57,932 nt of DNA from Candidatus Sodalis sp. SoCistrobi (GCF_900143145.1 NZ_FRDB01000001.1:1-57932), one strand, 5' to 3'. Positions 8,978-19,877 are shown, counted from the stretch's first letter. Notes: generated from the letters alone by a model not told the origin. Numbers and translations are program-made.

Positions 8978-9460
8978 ATGAATAAAAAAATCGTTCTCGC
9001 CCTGATGGGCTGGGCCTTTAGCCTCGGCATGGCCCACGCCGAAGAGGTCGGTTCCGTCGACACGGTGTTCAAGCTGTTCGGCCCGGATCACAAAATCGTG
9101 GTGGAAGCCTTTGACGATCCCGATGTTGCCAACGTGACATGTTATCTCAGCCGTGCCAAAACCGGCGGTATCAAAGGCGGCCTCGGCCTGGCGGAAGATA
9201 CCTCCGATGCGGCAATTTCCTGTCAGCAGGTGGGGCCGATTACCCTGAGCGACAAAATTAAAAACGGCCAGCAGCACGGTAGCGTGGTGTTCCAAAAACG
9301 TACCTCGCTGATTTTCAAGCGCCTGCAGGTGGTTCGCTTTTATGATGCCAAACGTAACGCGCTGGTGTATCTCTCGTATTCGGATCGGGTAGTGGAAGGA
9401 TCGCCGAAAAATGCACTCAGTGCGGTGCCGATTATTCCCTGGGGCGAGAAGCGTCCGTAA
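8978..9460 (+). CDS. creA: CreA, exported protein of unknown function
   Basis: The 160-residue product has a clear signal peptide ending near residue 21 ([12 protein letters not shown]) and matches the CreA family over its length (E. coli 157). The hallmark stretch [21 protein letters not shown] is present; CreA carries two Cys residues likely joined in the periplasm. Its molecular role is not established. In E. coli it is followed by the two-component system genes creB and creC and by creD. Here those three are absent and arcA follows 218 bases later, so creA is an orphan of its operon. Confidence 0.93.
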   Translation: MNKKIVLALMGWAFSLGMAHAEEVGSVDTVFKLFGPDHKIVVEAFDDPDVANVTCYLSRAKTGGIKGGLGLAEDTSDAAISCQQVGPITLSDKIKNGQQHGSVVFQKRTSLIFKRLQVVRFYDAKRNALVYLSYSDRVVEGSPKNALSAVPIIPWGEKRP

Positions 9461-9678
9461 CCGCTCTTTCTGACACCCGATTGAAGGCGGCGGCGTCATG
9501 CCCGCCGGCGTTTGCCGGTGTGGAGGGTGTCGGCTTACCGCGAGGAAGCGCGCTCACGCCGGGCGAGGGATAGCGGGTATGACGGGCGGCAGCCGTTCGG
9601 GGCGACGCGGAACCGTTTACCGGCGGGGGGAGAAAATCGGACGCCCGCCCCGGCCGGGGAGGGCGCCGTTGGTGAAAC

Positions 9679-10395
9679 TTACTCTTCCAGATCGCCGCAA
9701 AAACGATAACCTTCGCCGTGAATGGTGGCGATGATTTCCGGCGTATCCGGCGTTGATTCAAAATGTTTCCGTATACGGCGAATGGTAACATCAACGGTAC
9801 GGTCATGGGCCTTAAGCTCGCGGCCGGTCATTTTCTTCAGCAGCTCGGCGCGCGATTGGATCTTGCCGGGATTTTCGCAGAAGTGCAGCATGGCGCGAAA
9901 TTCACTGCGCGGCAATTTATAGCTCTCGCCGTGAGGGCTCAGCAGAGAACGGCTGTTAATATCGAGCTCCCAACCGTTGAATTTGTAGCTTTCCACCAGC
10001 TTGCGTTCTTCAAGGGCGCCGCCCAGATTCATGGTGCGGGACAGCAGGTTACGCGCACGGATAGTGAGTTCGCGCGGGTTGAAAGGCTTGGTAATATAAT
10101 CGTCGGCGCCGATTTCCAATCCGAGGATCTTATCCACCTCATTATCGCGGCCGGTAAGAAACATCAGGGCAACGCTGGTATGCTCCCGAAGTTCTCGCGC
10201 CAGCAACAAGCCATTTTTACCCGGCAGGTTGATATCCATGATAACCAGATTAATATCATGTTCCGACAACGCGCGATGCATCTCTGCGCCGTCGGTAGCT
10301 TCATGAACCATATAGCCCTCAGCTTCAAATATGCTTTTGAGGGTATTACGGGTGACTGACTCGTCTTCAACGATAAGAATGTGCGGGGTCTGCAT
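9679..10395 (-). CDS. arcA: Aerobic respiration control response regulator ArcA
   Basis: ArcA is the OmpR-type response regulator of the ArcAB system, repressing respiratory genes when oxygen is low. The 238-residue protein has the same length as in E. coli. The receiver domain has the acidic pocket (Glu10-Asp11), phospho-acceptor Asp54 in IMDINLP, and the conserved Lys of the YITKPF motif. The C-terminal winged helix (about 135-235) includes [15 protein letters not shown]. It is a single gene with a long non-coding upstream region. Confidence 0.96.
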   Translation of the reverse strand: MQTPHILIVEDESVTRNTLKSIFEAEGYMVHEATDGAEMHRALSEHDINLVIMDINLPGKNGLLLARELREHTSVALMFLTGRDNEVDKILGLEIGADDYITKPFNPRELTIRARNLLSRTMNLGGALEERKLVESYKFNGWELDINSRSLLSPHGESYKLPRSEFRAMLHFCENPGKIQSRAELLKKMTGRELKAHDRTVDVTIRRIRKHFESTPDTPEIIATIHGEGYRFCGDLEE

Positions 10396-11261
10396 GTTTG
10401 CTACCTAAAATTACCAACATAATTGAAAGAGGAGGTACTCAAGCCGCTGTCGTCCTTAACGGTAGCGGAGGAACAAAATGCATCCTCCAAGGCTTCAGGC
10501 CTAAGCACTTCAACGTGCCCTATCGTGATTAACGCTATGTTACCGGCGACGCTTACCTGTATTCAGGACTTGATTTCTCAAGCTTAAATGCTGCATAGCT
10601 TACCCTTATTAACAACAATATAACAGCGTCAACCGCATTTACCACTCAAGAAAATATCATTTTGCTGACGTATATCAAAATAAACCCTAACACCTGTGCC
10701 ATTTCCCTAGACGGGATTAACAGCGCGGCCCGTAAGATAACTTTAATGTCTCTTTATGTACCATTATCTTATATTGTTTAACCCGGCGGGGTGAGGGGGT
10801 GGAATAGCCCCGCCACAGCGGCTGCCGGTCGTGTCATAAGGGCTTTGCGGGTTCCCGCTGCGGTGTCGTCGCGGGCGCGTTCGGATAACATCCGCTTATG
10901 GATGAACTTTATTGTTGTGCGCTTACGGCGGCAAATATTCTATTTTCCCGCCGGTTATTTTCCACAAATGACAATAGCTTCTGTTTAATAACGTAAGTGA
11001 CTACCTAACTTAGCCATAATTGTAAAGGCCTGCCGGTTGTTCGTGGGCGATGCTGATGGGGTGCAGGTCTGTGTCGCGATGTAAGGCATCCTTAACGACT
11101 CACTGCCCGCTGGTATTACCTGCCGCCCGGGAAGTAGTGACTAGCATAACATGCTGGATTGGCGGGAATAGATAAACGTTCGTGCGCGCCCGTGGCGCCG
11201 GCAGGTGAATATTGAACGGCGCGATACGGGCGGTTTATCGCCGGGCATAAACAGATATTCA
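10396..11261. other. Long gene-free region between arcA and the thr operon
   Basis: About 870 bases hold no gene I can support. E. coli carries small genes here (yjjY and a tRNA methyltransferase gene); no trace of either is readable. The first ~400 bases upstream of arcA are AT-rich, and the rest is mixed with stop codons in all frames. Within it, CTTGA-TTTC-TCAAG at 10569-10582 is a perfect small inverted repeat that could be a regulator site for arcA; its identity is unknown. Confidence 0.6.
10569..10582. promoter_or_regulatory. Inverted repeat upstream of arcA
   Basis: CTTGA and TCAAG arms pair around TTTC. It resembles an Fnr half-site (TTGAT) but lacks the full TTGAT-N4-ATCAA form. Placement about 180 bases before the arcA start makes a regulatory role possible but unproven. 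Confidence 0.25.
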
Positions 11262-11300
11262 TTGACTTTAACGCCTGATTGCTTTAACCAATAGGGTATT
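11262..11300 (+). promoter_or_regulatory. Promoter of the thr operon
   Basis: TTGACT at 11262-11267 equals the -35 hexamer of the E. coli thr promoter. The downstream CTTTAACCAATA segment (11282-11293) is shared with E. coli, where it forms the -10 region. The block lies 30-70 bases before the thrL start. Confidence 0.7.
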
Positions 11301-11329
11301 AATAAAAAACAGTGATAACACCAACCATC

Positions 11330-11392
11330 ATGCGTACCCGCTTCAGCCACAGCACCATTATTATTACCACCACGGGTAGCGGCGCGGGCTGA
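11330..11392 (+). CDS. thrL: thr operon leader peptide ThrL
   Basis: A 20-codon open frame reads MRTRFSHSTIIITTTGSGAG. The run of Ile (3) and Thr (4) codons in the middle, plus Thr3, is the sensing region. Ribosome stalling at these codons when threonyl- or isoleucyl-tRNA is scarce prevents the terminator downstream from forming. E. coli ThrL (21 residues) has a longer Thr/Ile run, so this version is compressed. It ends 23 bases before the attenuator stem. Confidence 0.9.
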   Translation: MRTRFSHSTIIITTTGSGAG

Positions 11393-11414
11393 CGCATACA
11401 GGAATCCAGAAAAA

Positions 11415-11446
11415 AGCCCGCACCTTGACAGTGCGGGCTTTTTTTT
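11415..11446 (+). terminator. thr operon attenuator terminator
   Basis: AGCCCGCAC (11415-11423) pairs with GTGCGGGCT (11431-11439), followed by a run of T to 11446. It lies between thrL and thrA exactly as in E. coli, and appears intact although the genes it controls are damaged. Confidence 0.92.
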
Positions 11447-11473
11447 AAGCTTAATTCAGGAGATGAAACAGAA

Positions 11474-13932
11474 ATGCGAGTACTGAAATTTGGCGGTACC
11501 TCTGTCGCCAACGCGGAACGTTTTATCCGCGTCTCCGATATCCTTGAGAGCAATAGCCGCCAGGGACAGGTGGCAGCGGTATTATCCGCGCCGGCCAAAA
11601 TTACCAATCATCTGGTCGCCATGATCGACCGCACGCTCAACGGCAGCGATATCCAGCCGAATATTCTCGACGCTGAACAGATCTTTAGCCGGCTTTTAGA
11701 CGGTTTGGCCGCCGCGCAGCCGGGGTTTGATCATGCGGCGCTGCGTAGTGTGGTCGAGCAGGAATTCGCCCAGCTCAAGCAATTATTGCACGGCATTGCG
11801 CTGCTGAAATACTGCCCCGACAGCGTTAACGCCGCCATCATCTGCCGCGGCGAAAAACTGTCCATCGCGCTGATGGAAGCGCTATTGCGCGCGCGCGGCT
11901 TTGGCGTCACGGTCATCGACCCGGTGGCAAAACTGCTGGCACAGGGGGGGTATCTTGAGTCGACGGTGGATATCGCGGAATCTACCCGGCGCATCAATGA
12001 CGCCGCGATCCCCGCCGATCACATCATCCTGATGGCCGGCTTCACCGCCGGTAACGAGCGCGGCGAGCTGGTGGTGCTGGGTCGCAATGGATCCGATTAC
12101 TCCGCGGCGGTGCTGGCGGCCTGTCTGCGCGCCGATTGTTGTGAAATCTGGACCGATGTCGACGGCGTGTATACCTGCGATCCTCATCAGGTGCCGGATG
12201 CGCGTTTGTTGAGTCAGCTTTCCTATCAAGAGGCGATGGAGCTGTCTTATTTCGGCGCCAAGGTTCTCCATCCCCGCACCATCGTTCCCATCGCTCAGTT
12301 CCAAATTCCCTGCCTTATCAAAAACACCACCAATCCTCAGGCGCCCGGTACCTTAATCGGGCCGACCAGCGGCGAGGAAGGCAACCCGGTCAAAGGCATC
12401 ACCCATCTGAACAATATGGCGATGATCAACGTCTCCGGCCCGGGAATGAAAGGGATGATCGGCATGGCGGCACGGGTATTTGCCGCCATGTCGCGCGCCG
12501 GCAGCTCCGTGGTGCTGATTACGCAATCGTCTTCGGAATACAGCATCAGCTTTTGCGTGCCCCAGCATGAGCTGGCGGGCGCCCGCCGGGCGCTGGAGGA
12601 GGAATTTTACCTGGAGCTGAAAGACGGTCTGCTGGAGCCGCTGGATGTTATCTCCCGCCTGGCGATCATCTCGGTGGTGGGCGATGGCATGCGCACGCAG
12701 CGCGGCCTGTCCGCCAAGCTGTTTGCGGCGCTGGCGCGCGCCAATATCAACATCATCGCTATCGCGCAAGGATCGTCCGAGCGTTCCATTTCGGTGGTGG
12801 TAGACAATGACAGCACCACTACCGGCGTGCGGGTGGCGCACCAGATGCTGTTCAATACCGATCAGGTGATCGAGGTGTTCGTTATTGGCGCGGGTGGCGT
12901 CGGCGGCGCATTGATCGAGCAGATCCGCCGCCAGCATGCGTGGCTAAAAGGCAAACATATTGACTTGCGGGTGTGCGGTATCGCCAACTCGCGCGCGCTA
13001 CTGACCAATGTGCACGGTATCGACCTGGCGAACTGGCAGGCGGCGCTGGCCGAAGCGCGCGAGCCGTTTAATCTGGGGCGGTTGATCCGGCTGGTGAAAG
13101 AGTACCACCTGCTTAACCCGGTCATCGTCGACTGCACCAGCAGCGAGGCGGTAGCCAATCAATATGCGGATTTTCTGGCGGACGGCTTCCACGTGGTGAC
13201 GCCGAACAAGAAAGCCAATACCGCCTCAATGGATTATTACCATCAGATGCGCGCCGCCGCCGCAGCCTCGCGTCGTAAGTTCCTTTATGATACCAACGTT
13301 GGCGCCGGTCTGCCGGTTATCGAAAACTTACAGAATTTATTGAATGCCGGCGATGAGCTGACGCGGTTTTCCGGTATTCTTTCCGGCTCGCTATCCTTCA
13401 TTTTCGGCAAGTTGGACGAGGGGATGTCGCTGTCGGCGGCGACGCTGCTGGCACGCGGCAACGGTTACACCGAGCCCGACCCGCGGGATGATCTTTCCGG
13501 GATGGATGTGGCGCGCAAGCTGCTGATCCTGGCGCGCGAGGCGGGATATACCCTGGAGTTGACCGATATCGATGTCGAGCCGGTGTTGCCGGCGAGTTTT
13601 GACGCCGGCGGCGATGTGGACGCGTTTCTTGCCCTGCTGCCGACCTTGGACGCTGAGTTTGCCGCCAGAGTGGCGAAAGCCCGCGCGGAAGGCCAGGTGC
13701 TGCGCTATGTGGGCAGCATTGACGACGGGCGCTGTAAGTCAATATCGAGGCGGTGGGGGCCAATGACCCGCTGTTCAAAGTGAAAGACGGCGAAAACGCG
13801 CTGGCGTTCTCGACCCGCTACTATCAACCGTTACCGCTGGTACTGCGCGGCTATGGCGCCGGCAATGATGTCACCGCCGCTGGCGTTTTCGCCGATCTTT
13901 TACGCACGCTGTCATGGAAGTTGGGAGTTTAA
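11474..13932 (+). pseudogene. thrA: thrA, aspartokinase I/homoserine dehydrogenase I, frameshifted near the 3' end
   Basis: ThrA phosphorylates aspartate and reduces aspartate semialdehyde to homoserine. The start ([13 protein letters not shown]) follows an AGGAG site, and the aspartokinase domain, two ACT regions and the dehydrogenase nucleotide fold ([11 protein letters not shown]) are all in frame. Near 13738 one base is missing: TGT AAG TCA should read TGT AAG GTC AAT ATC GAG. After that the frame shifts to an early stop at 13783 (769 residues instead of about 820). The proper frame continues through [16 protein letters not shown] and [13 protein letters not shown] to the stop at 13930-13932, just before thrB. 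The lost segment includes a conserved part of the dehydrogenase domain. Aspartokinase activity might survive. A sequencing error is the alternative. Confidence 0.9.
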
Positions 13933-13933
13933 C

Positions 13934-14866
13934 ATGGTTAAAGTGTATGCGCCGGCCTCAATCGGCAACGTCAGCGTGGGGTTCGACGTGCTGGGCGCGG
14001 CGGTGTCGCCGATGGACGGCACGCTGCTGGGGGATTGCGTCAGCGTCACCCGCGCCGACAGCTTCAGCCTGCACTGCGCCGGGCGCTTTGTCGACAAGCT
14101 GCCGGCAGAGCCGGAGCAAAACATCGTTTATCAATGCTGGCAGCGTTTTTGCGAAGCGGTGGGGGAAACGGTGCCGGTGGCCCTGCGGCTGGAAAAAAAC
14201 ATGCCCATCGGCTCCGGTCTGGGCTCCAGCGCCTGTTCGGTGGTGGCGGCGCTGGTGGCGATGAATGCCCATTGCGGCCGTCCGCTAAACGATGATCAGA
14301 TGCTGATGTTGATGGGGGAAATGGAGGGGCGCATTTCCGGCGGGGTGCATTTCGATAATGTCGCGCCCTGTTTTCTCGGCGGCATGCAACTGATGCTTGA
14401 GGAAAACGGCATCATCAGCCAGCCGGTGCCGGGGTTTGACGACTGGCTGTGGGTGATGGCCTATCCGGGCATCAAAGTGAGCACCGCCGAGGCGCGGGCG
14501 ATTTTGCCGGCGCAGTATCGTCGCCAGGACTGCATCAGCCATGGCCGTTATCTGGCGGGCTTTGTGCACGCCTGACATACCCGGCAGCCGGCGCTGGCGG
14601 CTAAATTGATGAAAGATGTCATCGCTGAGCCCTATCGCACCCGACTGCTGCCGGGCTTCGCCGACGCGCGTCAGGCGGTGGGTGATATCGGCGCGCTGGC
14701 CTGCGGTATTTCGGGTTCGGGACCGACGCTATTCGCTATCTGCGATCGCCAGGATACCGCGGCGCGCGTCGCCGACTGGCTGACGCAGCACTACCTGCAA
14801 AACGACGAAGGTTTTGTTCATATTTGCCGCCTGGATACCTCCGGCGCCCGTTTGATGATGGATTAA
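13934..14866 (+). pseudogene. thrB: thrB, homoserine kinase, interrupted by an in-frame TGA
   Basis: ThrB phosphorylates homoserine, the committed step to threonine. The frame opens at ATG 13934, one base after the thrA stop, and shows the GHMP-kinase ATP loop ([13 protein letters not shown]). At 14573-14575 a TGA replaces the Cys codon that follows HA in E. coli. The same frame then continues ([30 protein letters not shown]) to the natural stop at 14864-14866. The truncated 213-residue product would lack the C-terminal third of the GHMP fold. With thrA also broken, threonine synthesis is probably lost. Confidence 0.93.
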
Positions 14867-16159
14867 ATGATGAAACTCTACAATATCAAGGAACACAACG
14901 AGCAGGTCAGCTTCGCCCAGGCGATCAAACAGGGCCTGGGCCGTCAGCAGGGGCTGTTTTTTCCCATGACGCTGCCCGAATTTGCCCTGACCGAAATAGA
15001 CGAGTTGCTGGCGATGGATTTCGTCGCGCGCAGCGCGCGCATTCTGTCGGCCTATATCGGTGATGAGCTGCCGCCGGAGCGCGTTCTGGCGCGGGTGGCG
15101 GCGGCGTTTGAATTCCCGGCGCCGGTGGTGCCGGTCGCCAAGGATATCGCCGCGCTGGAGCTGTTTCATGGCCCGACCCTGGCATTCAAGGATTTTGGCG
15201 GCCGTTTTATGGCGCAGATGCTCACCGAAGTTGGCCAAGGCCAGCCGGTGACCATTCTGACCGCCACCTCCGGTGATACCGGCGCTGCGGTGGCGCATGC
15301 GTTCTACGGGCTTAAGAATGTGCGGGTCGTGATCCTTTACCCCGAAGGCAAAATTAGCCCGCTACAGGAAAAACTGTTTTGTACGCTGGGCGGCAATATT
15401 CACACCGTGGCGGTCGAGGGCGATTTCGATGCCTGCCAGGCGCTGGTGAAACAGGCGTTTGATGATGAAGAATTGAAACAGACGCTGGGGCTGAACTCCG
15501 CTAACTCAATCAATATCAGCCGTCTGCTGGCGCAGATTTGCTATTACTTTGAAGCGGTGGCGCAACTGCCGCAGCAGGCGCGTAATCAACTGGTGGTGTC
15601 GGTACCGAGCGGCAATTTCGGCGATCTCACCGCCGGTCTGCTGGCCAAAACCCTGGGGCTGCCGGTGAAGCGTTTTATCGCCGCCACCAACGCCAACGAT
15701 ACCGTCCCGCGGTTTTTACGCGACGGCAAATGGCTGCCGAATCCCACTGTGGCTACGCTGTCGAACGCGATGGACGTCAGCCAGCCCAATAACTGGCCGC
15801 GGGTGGAAGAATTGTTCCGGCGTAAAAACTGGCAACTGACCACGCTCGATTACGGCTGCGTCGACGATACTACCACCGCCGAGACGATGCGCGAGCTGGC
15901 GGGCTTGGGCTATATTTCCGAGCCCCATGCCGCCATCGCCTACCGCCTGCTGCGCGACAGTTTACAGCCGGGGGAGTACGGCTTATTCCTCGGCACTGCC
16001 CATCCGGCCAAGTTCAAGGAATCGGTGGACACGATCCTCGGCCAGAGCCTGCCGTTGCCGCCGGCGCTGGCGGTGCGCGCGACCTTGCCGTTGCTGTCGG
16101 AGCGCATGCCGGCGTCCTTCAGCGCCTTGCGCACGCTGATGCTGGGGTTGGCGCCCTAG
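14867..16159 (+). CDS. thrC: Threonine synthase ThrC
   Basis: ThrC converts O-phosphohomoserine to threonine using pyridoxal phosphate. The 430-residue frame is open over its whole length (E. coli 428). The cofactor lysine is Lys108 in LAFKDFGGRF, and the phosphate-binding SVPSGNFGD segment is present. Two ATG codons at 14867 and 14870 are possible starts; the second matches E. coli (MKLYN). It directly abuts the thrB stop, so translation was probably coupled to thrB. With thrA and thrB broken its substrate would have to come from elsewhere, so this gene may be on the way to decay. Confidence 0.95.
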   Translation: MMKLYNIKEHNEQVSFAQAIKQGLGRQQGLFFPMTLPEFALTEIDELLAMDFVARSARILSAYIGDELPPERVLARVAAAFEFPAPVVPVAKDIAALELFHGPTLAFKDFGGRFMAQMLTEVGQGQPVTILTATSGDTGAAVAHAFYGLKNVRVVILYPEGKISPLQEKLFCTLGGNIHTVAVEGDFDACQALVKQAFDDEELKQTLGLNSANSINISRLLAQICYYFEAVAQLPQQARNQLVVSVPSGNFGDLTAGLLAKTLGLPVKRFIAATNANDTVPRFLRDGKWLPNPTVATLSNAMDVSQPNNWPRVEELFRRKNWQLTTLDYGCVDDTTTAETMRELAGLGYISEPHAAIAYRLLRDSLQPGEYGLFLGTAHPAKFKESVDTILGQSLPLPPALAVRATLPLLSERMPASFSALRTLMLGLAP

Positions 16160-16198
16160 CGACCCGCTGCCGCGTGTATCAGATGCGCGCGGCCTAGC

Positions 16199-16371
16199 CG
16201 CTCTACTCGGTGCGTCTACCGGCTGCTCTCTGTGCTGCGTCCACTGGCGTCACCGCTTTAATCGGTGCGGCCGCCAACGCTGCCGCTCTGGTCTGTGCGG
16301 CCGCCGGCGCAGTTGCTCTGCTCGGTGCGTCTACCGGCGACGGCGCTTTGGCTGCGGCGCTAGCCGTCCTG
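16199..16371. repeat. 30-bp imperfect tandem repeat between thrC and yaaA
   Basis: Units begin with GCTCTG or GCTTTG and contain CGGTGCGTCTACCGGCG or close variants. Starts at 16224, 16254, 16284, 16314 and 16344 are exactly 30 bases apart, and a shorter first unit begins near 16200. Because 30 is a multiple of 3, every frame shows decapeptide periodicity, for example ALIGAAANAA / ALVCAAAGAV / ALLGASTGDG on the plus strand. This is not evidence of a gene. The array overlaps the last codons of yaaA. Confidence 0.85.
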
Positions 16372-17139
16372 CTGCGGTCGTTTAAATACCCATTCATCGT
16401 CGCTGGAGGCCGCGGCGTCGAATCGATAACCCCCCGCATTAAAGGCTTTCAACGGCTCTGGCTGTGTCAACCCTTCGGTAATGATAAAGCGGCTCATCAT
16501 GCCGCGGGCTTTTTTGGCGTTAAAACTGATTACTTTGTACTGGCCGTTTTTTTCATCCAGAAACACCGGTTTGATGACGCGCCCGTTAATCCGCGCCGGC
16601 TGCACCGCGCGGAAATACTCGTCCGAGGCCAGATTAATCACCAGGGCGTCACCCTGTTCCGCCAGCGCCTGATTGAGTTTGTCGGTAAGCGTAGCGCCCC
16701 AATAGTGATACAATGAGGCCCCGGCCGGGTTGGCCAGGCGAATTCCCATCTCCAGCCGGTATGGCTGCATCAGATCCAGCGGACGCAATACGCCGTATAG
16801 CCCGGACAATATCCGCAGATGGCGTTGGGCAAAATCGAATTGCGCCTCGCTGAACGTCTCCGCCGCCAGCCCGGTATAAACATCCCCTTTAAAAGCCAAT
16901 ATCGCCTGTCGCGCATTATCGGGGGTAAACGGCGTCTGCCAGGCCTGAAAGCGCGCGGCGTTGAGATCGGCCAATTTATCGCTAATCCCCATTAGGGTGC
17001 CGATACGCGCCGGCGTCAGCTGCCGGCACAGGTCGATAAGCGCCGCCGAGCGCGGCAGCAATTCGGGCTGGGTGTAGCGTTGGGTTGCCAGCGGACGCTG
17101 AAAATCCAGCGTTTTCGCTGGAGAGATAACCATTAGCAT
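16360..17139 (-). CDS. yaaA: Peroxide stress response protein YaaA
   Basis: YaaA (UPF0246 family) lowers free iron and limits oxidative DNA damage during peroxide stress in E. coli. The 259-residue product opens [13 protein letters not shown], typical of the family, and aligns over its length (E. coli 258). Family segments [19 protein letters not shown] and [10 protein letters not shown] are present. In E. coli yaaA also lies beside yaaJ and talB. Its 3' end runs into the 30-bp repeat array. No lesion. Confidence 0.94.
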   Translation of the reverse strand: MLMVISPAKTLDFQRPLATQRYTQPELLPRSAALIDLCRQLTPARIGTLMGISDKLADLNAARFQAWQTPFTPDNARQAILAFKGDVYTGLAAETFSEAQFDFAQRHLRILSGLYGVLRPLDLMQPYRLEMGIRLANPAGASLYHYWGATLTDKLNQALAEQGDALVINLASDEYFRAVQPARINGRVIKPVFLDEKNGQYKVISFNAKKARGMMSRFIITEGLTQPEPLKAFNAGGYRFDAAASSDDEWVFKRPQQDG

Positions 17140-17195
17140 TGTAGTTTCCTGTTGTCGCGAAAAAAAACGGCCGCCGGTTTTGCCGCGTCGGCGCC

Positions 17196-18674
17196 TTAAT
17201 GATCAAGGGGTTTCGGGGCGGCCGGGTGGCGGCTTTCCTGGTGCGACGGGTTTGGCCGCCCCCACAGATCCGGCGCCAATTGCGGCGCGATAGCGGGGAA
17301 ATTCACCGCATAAAAGGTCGGCAGTTTACCGATGGCGCGCTGACTATTGTAATCATTGGCCAACATCAGTACGACCGGCGACAGCAATAAAAGGGCAATC
17401 AAGTTAGTTATCGTCATCAACCCCATCGCCAGGTCCGCCAATCGCCAGACCACGGAGACTTCCGCCACGCAGCCAAACAGTACCATGGCCAGCGTCATCA
17501 GGCGCAGCAGCCATTTCAGCTTCACCGGCTGCGGCACGAAAAAACGCAGACTGCTTTCTGCATAGGCGTAATTGCCAATGATGGCGGCGAAGGAGAACAC
17601 AAACACCAGCGCCATAAGTAGCGGCATGCTCCAATGACCGGTTACCGTGGCCAGCGATTGATTAATCAGCGCGATACCGTGGATGTCGGCGTGGGCGTGC
17701 TCCAGCGTGCCGGAGGTGAGGATAATTGCCGCCGTGGCGCTGCAAATCACCAGCGTATCGATAAACACCGCCAACATCTGGATATAGCCCTGCGAGGCGG
17801 GGTGTGGCGGCCAGGGCGCGGCGGCGGCGGCGATGTTCGGCGCCGAGCCGGTGCCCGCCTCATTAGAGAACAGACCGCGCTGCACCCCTTGGAAAATCGC
17901 CTGCGCCAAGCCATAACCGACCAGCCCCGAGGCGGCCTCCGGCAGGCCAAAGGCGCTGTCGAACACCAGGGCGGCGACGGTTGTGAGCTGGCGCCAGTGA
18001 TGCACTAGCACCCAACCCGCCAGTAATAAGTAGAGAATACCCATCGCCGGCACCAGCCATTGGGTCAGGCGGGCGATGGCGCGCAGGCCGCCGAAAATCG
18101 CCGCCGCGCTGAGGATAAGCAGCACCAGGGTTATCGGCCAGCGCCCCATACCGGACAGCTGCTGCGCGGACAGCGTAATGGCGTTGGCCTGAACGGCGCT
18201 GAAAAAACCGCCATAGCCCGCCAGCAGAAACAGGGTGAACAGCGTGCCCATCCAGCGCAGACCGAGTCCGTTGGCCATATACCAGGCCGGCCCGCCGCAG
18301 GCGTTGCCGCGGTTATCGAGTATTTTATACAGCTGCGCCAGCGTACTTTCCGCAAAGGCGGTCGCCATGCCAATTAACGCCGCCAGCCACATCCAGAAAA
18401 TGGCGCCCGGTCCGCCCAGCATCAGCGCGATGGCGACACCCATCAGATTGCCGCAGCCGATACGGGCGGCAAGGGAGGTGCATAAGGCCTGAAATGGTGA
18501 AATGCCGCCGCCGCCGCGCGTCCCTGAGTCTTTAAGAATGGTGAAGGTATGGCAGAAATGACGTATCTGGATAAAGCCGGTGCGTAGCGTAAACCAGATG
18601 CCGGTACCCAACAGCAGATAAATTAACAGTGAATCCCATAACAGGTTATTGATAAAATTCAATAGCTCAGCCAT
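17196..18674 (-). CDS. yaaJ: Sodium:alanine (amino acid) symporter, AGCS family, YaaJ-like
   Basis: This is an inner-membrane sodium-coupled carrier for alanine or glycine. About ten hydrophobic segments are visible. The family signature [18 protein letters not shown] and the conserved [12 protein letters not shown] and WPPHPASQG stretches are present. I choose the ATG at 18674 ([15 protein letters not shown], 492 residues), which has an AAGGA site and aligns with the E. coli start; a longer frame from 18776 is open but unsupported. The C terminus carries a polar tail slightly longer than in E. coli (476). It is divergent from talB. Confidence 0.93.
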   Translation of the reverse strand: MAELLNFINNLLWDSLLIYLLLGTGIWFTLRTGFIQIRHFCHTFTILKDSGTRGGGGISPFQALCTSLAARIGCGNLMGVAIALMLGGPGAIFWMWLAALIGMATAFAESTLAQLYKILDNRGNACGGPAWYMANGLGLRWMGTLFTLFLLAGYGGFFSAVQANAITLSAQQLSGMGRWPITLVLLILSAAAIFGGLRAIARLTQWLVPAMGILYLLLAGWVLVHHWRQLTTVAALVFDSAFGLPEAASGLVGYGLAQAIFQGVQRGLFSNEAGTGSAPNIAAAAAPWPPHPASQGYIQMLAVFIDTLVICSATAAIILTSGTLEHAHADIHGIALINQSLATVTGHWSMPLLMALVFVFSFAAIIGNYAYAESSLRFFVPQPVKLKWLLRLMTLAMVLFGCVAEVSVVWRLADLAMGLMTITNLIALLLLSPVVLMLANDYNSQRAIGKLPTFYAVNFPAIAPQLAPDLWGRPNPSHQESRHPAAPKPLDH

Positions 18675-18877
18675 CGTTCCTTTTCTCCTGCTCCAGCATC
18701 CTGGCTGGGTGTTGTAGGGCCCGGCGCCCATTTTACCTATTTTACGGATGATTTCATCGATAGGTGCGACAGGCAAAAGTCCGCGTCCGGCCGCTTTCCG
18801 CCGCGGCCGCCCGTGCTATCATTTCGGCGCGGCCATGCCCGATTTCTTAAAGCACGCGACAACATGAGAACATGATT

Positions 18878-19831
18878 ATGACAGACAAACTCAGTTCCCT
18901 GCGTAGAATGACCACCGTCGTAGCCGATACCGGCGATATCACCGCCATTAAGCGCTATCAACCTCAGGATGCGACCACTAACCCCTCGCTGATTCTCAAC
19001 GCCGCCCAAATCCCGGCATACCGCGGCTATATTGATGACGCCATTGCCTGGGCGCGCGGCCAGAGTCACGATCGGGCGGCACAGGTGACCTACGCCGCCG
19101 ATAGGCTGGCGGTCAATATCGGCAGGGAAATTCTGAAATTGGTGCCCGGCCGCGTTTCGACCGAAGTGGACGCCCGCCTTTCTTACGATACCGAGGCCAG
19201 CGTTGCCAAGGCCAAGAGCCTAATCAAACTCTACAACGATGCCGGCATTGGCAGCGAACGTATTTTGATCAAGCTGGCCTCGACCTGGCAGGGTATTCGT
19301 GCCGCCGAACAGCTGGAAAAAGCCGGCATCAATTGTAATCTGACGCTGCTGTTTTCTTTTGCTCAGGCGCGAGCCTGCGCCGAGGCGGGCGTGTATCTGA
19401 TTTCTCCCTTCGTCGGGCGTATTCTCGACTGGCATAAGGCCAACGGCGAACGCCAGACGTTTGCCCCGGAAGAGGATCCCGGCGTGGTATCGGTTACCGC
19501 CATCTATCGCTATTATAAACAGCATGGTTACGACACCGTCGTTATGGGTGCCAGTTTTCGTAACAGCGGCGAGATTATGGCGTTGGCCGGTTGCGACCGG
19601 CTCACGATTGCGCCGGCGTTGCTACAAGAGCTGGCGGAAAGCCAGGGGGAGCTTGAGCGTAAACTTTCCTATACAGGCCCGGTGAAGGCGCGGCCGGAGA
19701 GGTTAACCGAAGCGGCCTTCCTGTGGCAGCATCATCAGGATCCGATGGCGGTGGATAAATTGGCGCAGGGTATTCGCAACTTTGCCGTCGATCAGGAAAA
19801 ACTGGAAAACATGCTGGGCGAACTGCTGTAA
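18878..19831 (+). CDS. talB: Transaldolase B
   Basis: TalB moves a dihydroxyacetone unit between sugar phosphates in the non-oxidative pentose phosphate pathway. The chosen start (ATG 18878, MTDKLSSL) gives 317 residues, the E. coli length; an ATG at 18872 is an in-frame alternative. The Schiff-base lysine lies in [11 protein letters not shown] at about residue 132, and the [10 protein letters not shown] motif is at about 35. It is followed by a strong terminator and then mog. No lesion. Confidence 0.96.
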   Translation: MTDKLSSLRRMTTVVADTGDITAIKRYQPQDATTNPSLILNAAQIPAYRGYIDDAIAWARGQSHDRAAQVTYAADRLAVNIGREILKLVPGRVSTEVDARLSYDTEASVAKAKSLIKLYNDAGIGSERILIKLASTWQGIRAAEQLEKAGINCNLTLLFSFAQARACAEAGVYLISPFVGRILDWHKANGERQTFAPEEDPGVVSVTAIYRYYKQHGYDTVVMGASFRNSGEIMALAGCDRLTIAPALLQELAESQGELERKLSYTGPVKARPERLTEAAFLWQHHQDPMAVDKLAQGIRNFAVDQEKLENMLGELL

Positions 19832-19877
19832 TGCGGACCGCCGGCTATCCTGCCGGCAGGGGTGAAAGAAAACGTTT

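Noticed and set aside
16210-16716. Ala-rich plus-strand frame of 168 codons
   Set aside because: Its first part is the 30-bp repeat array and the rest is antisense to yaaA.
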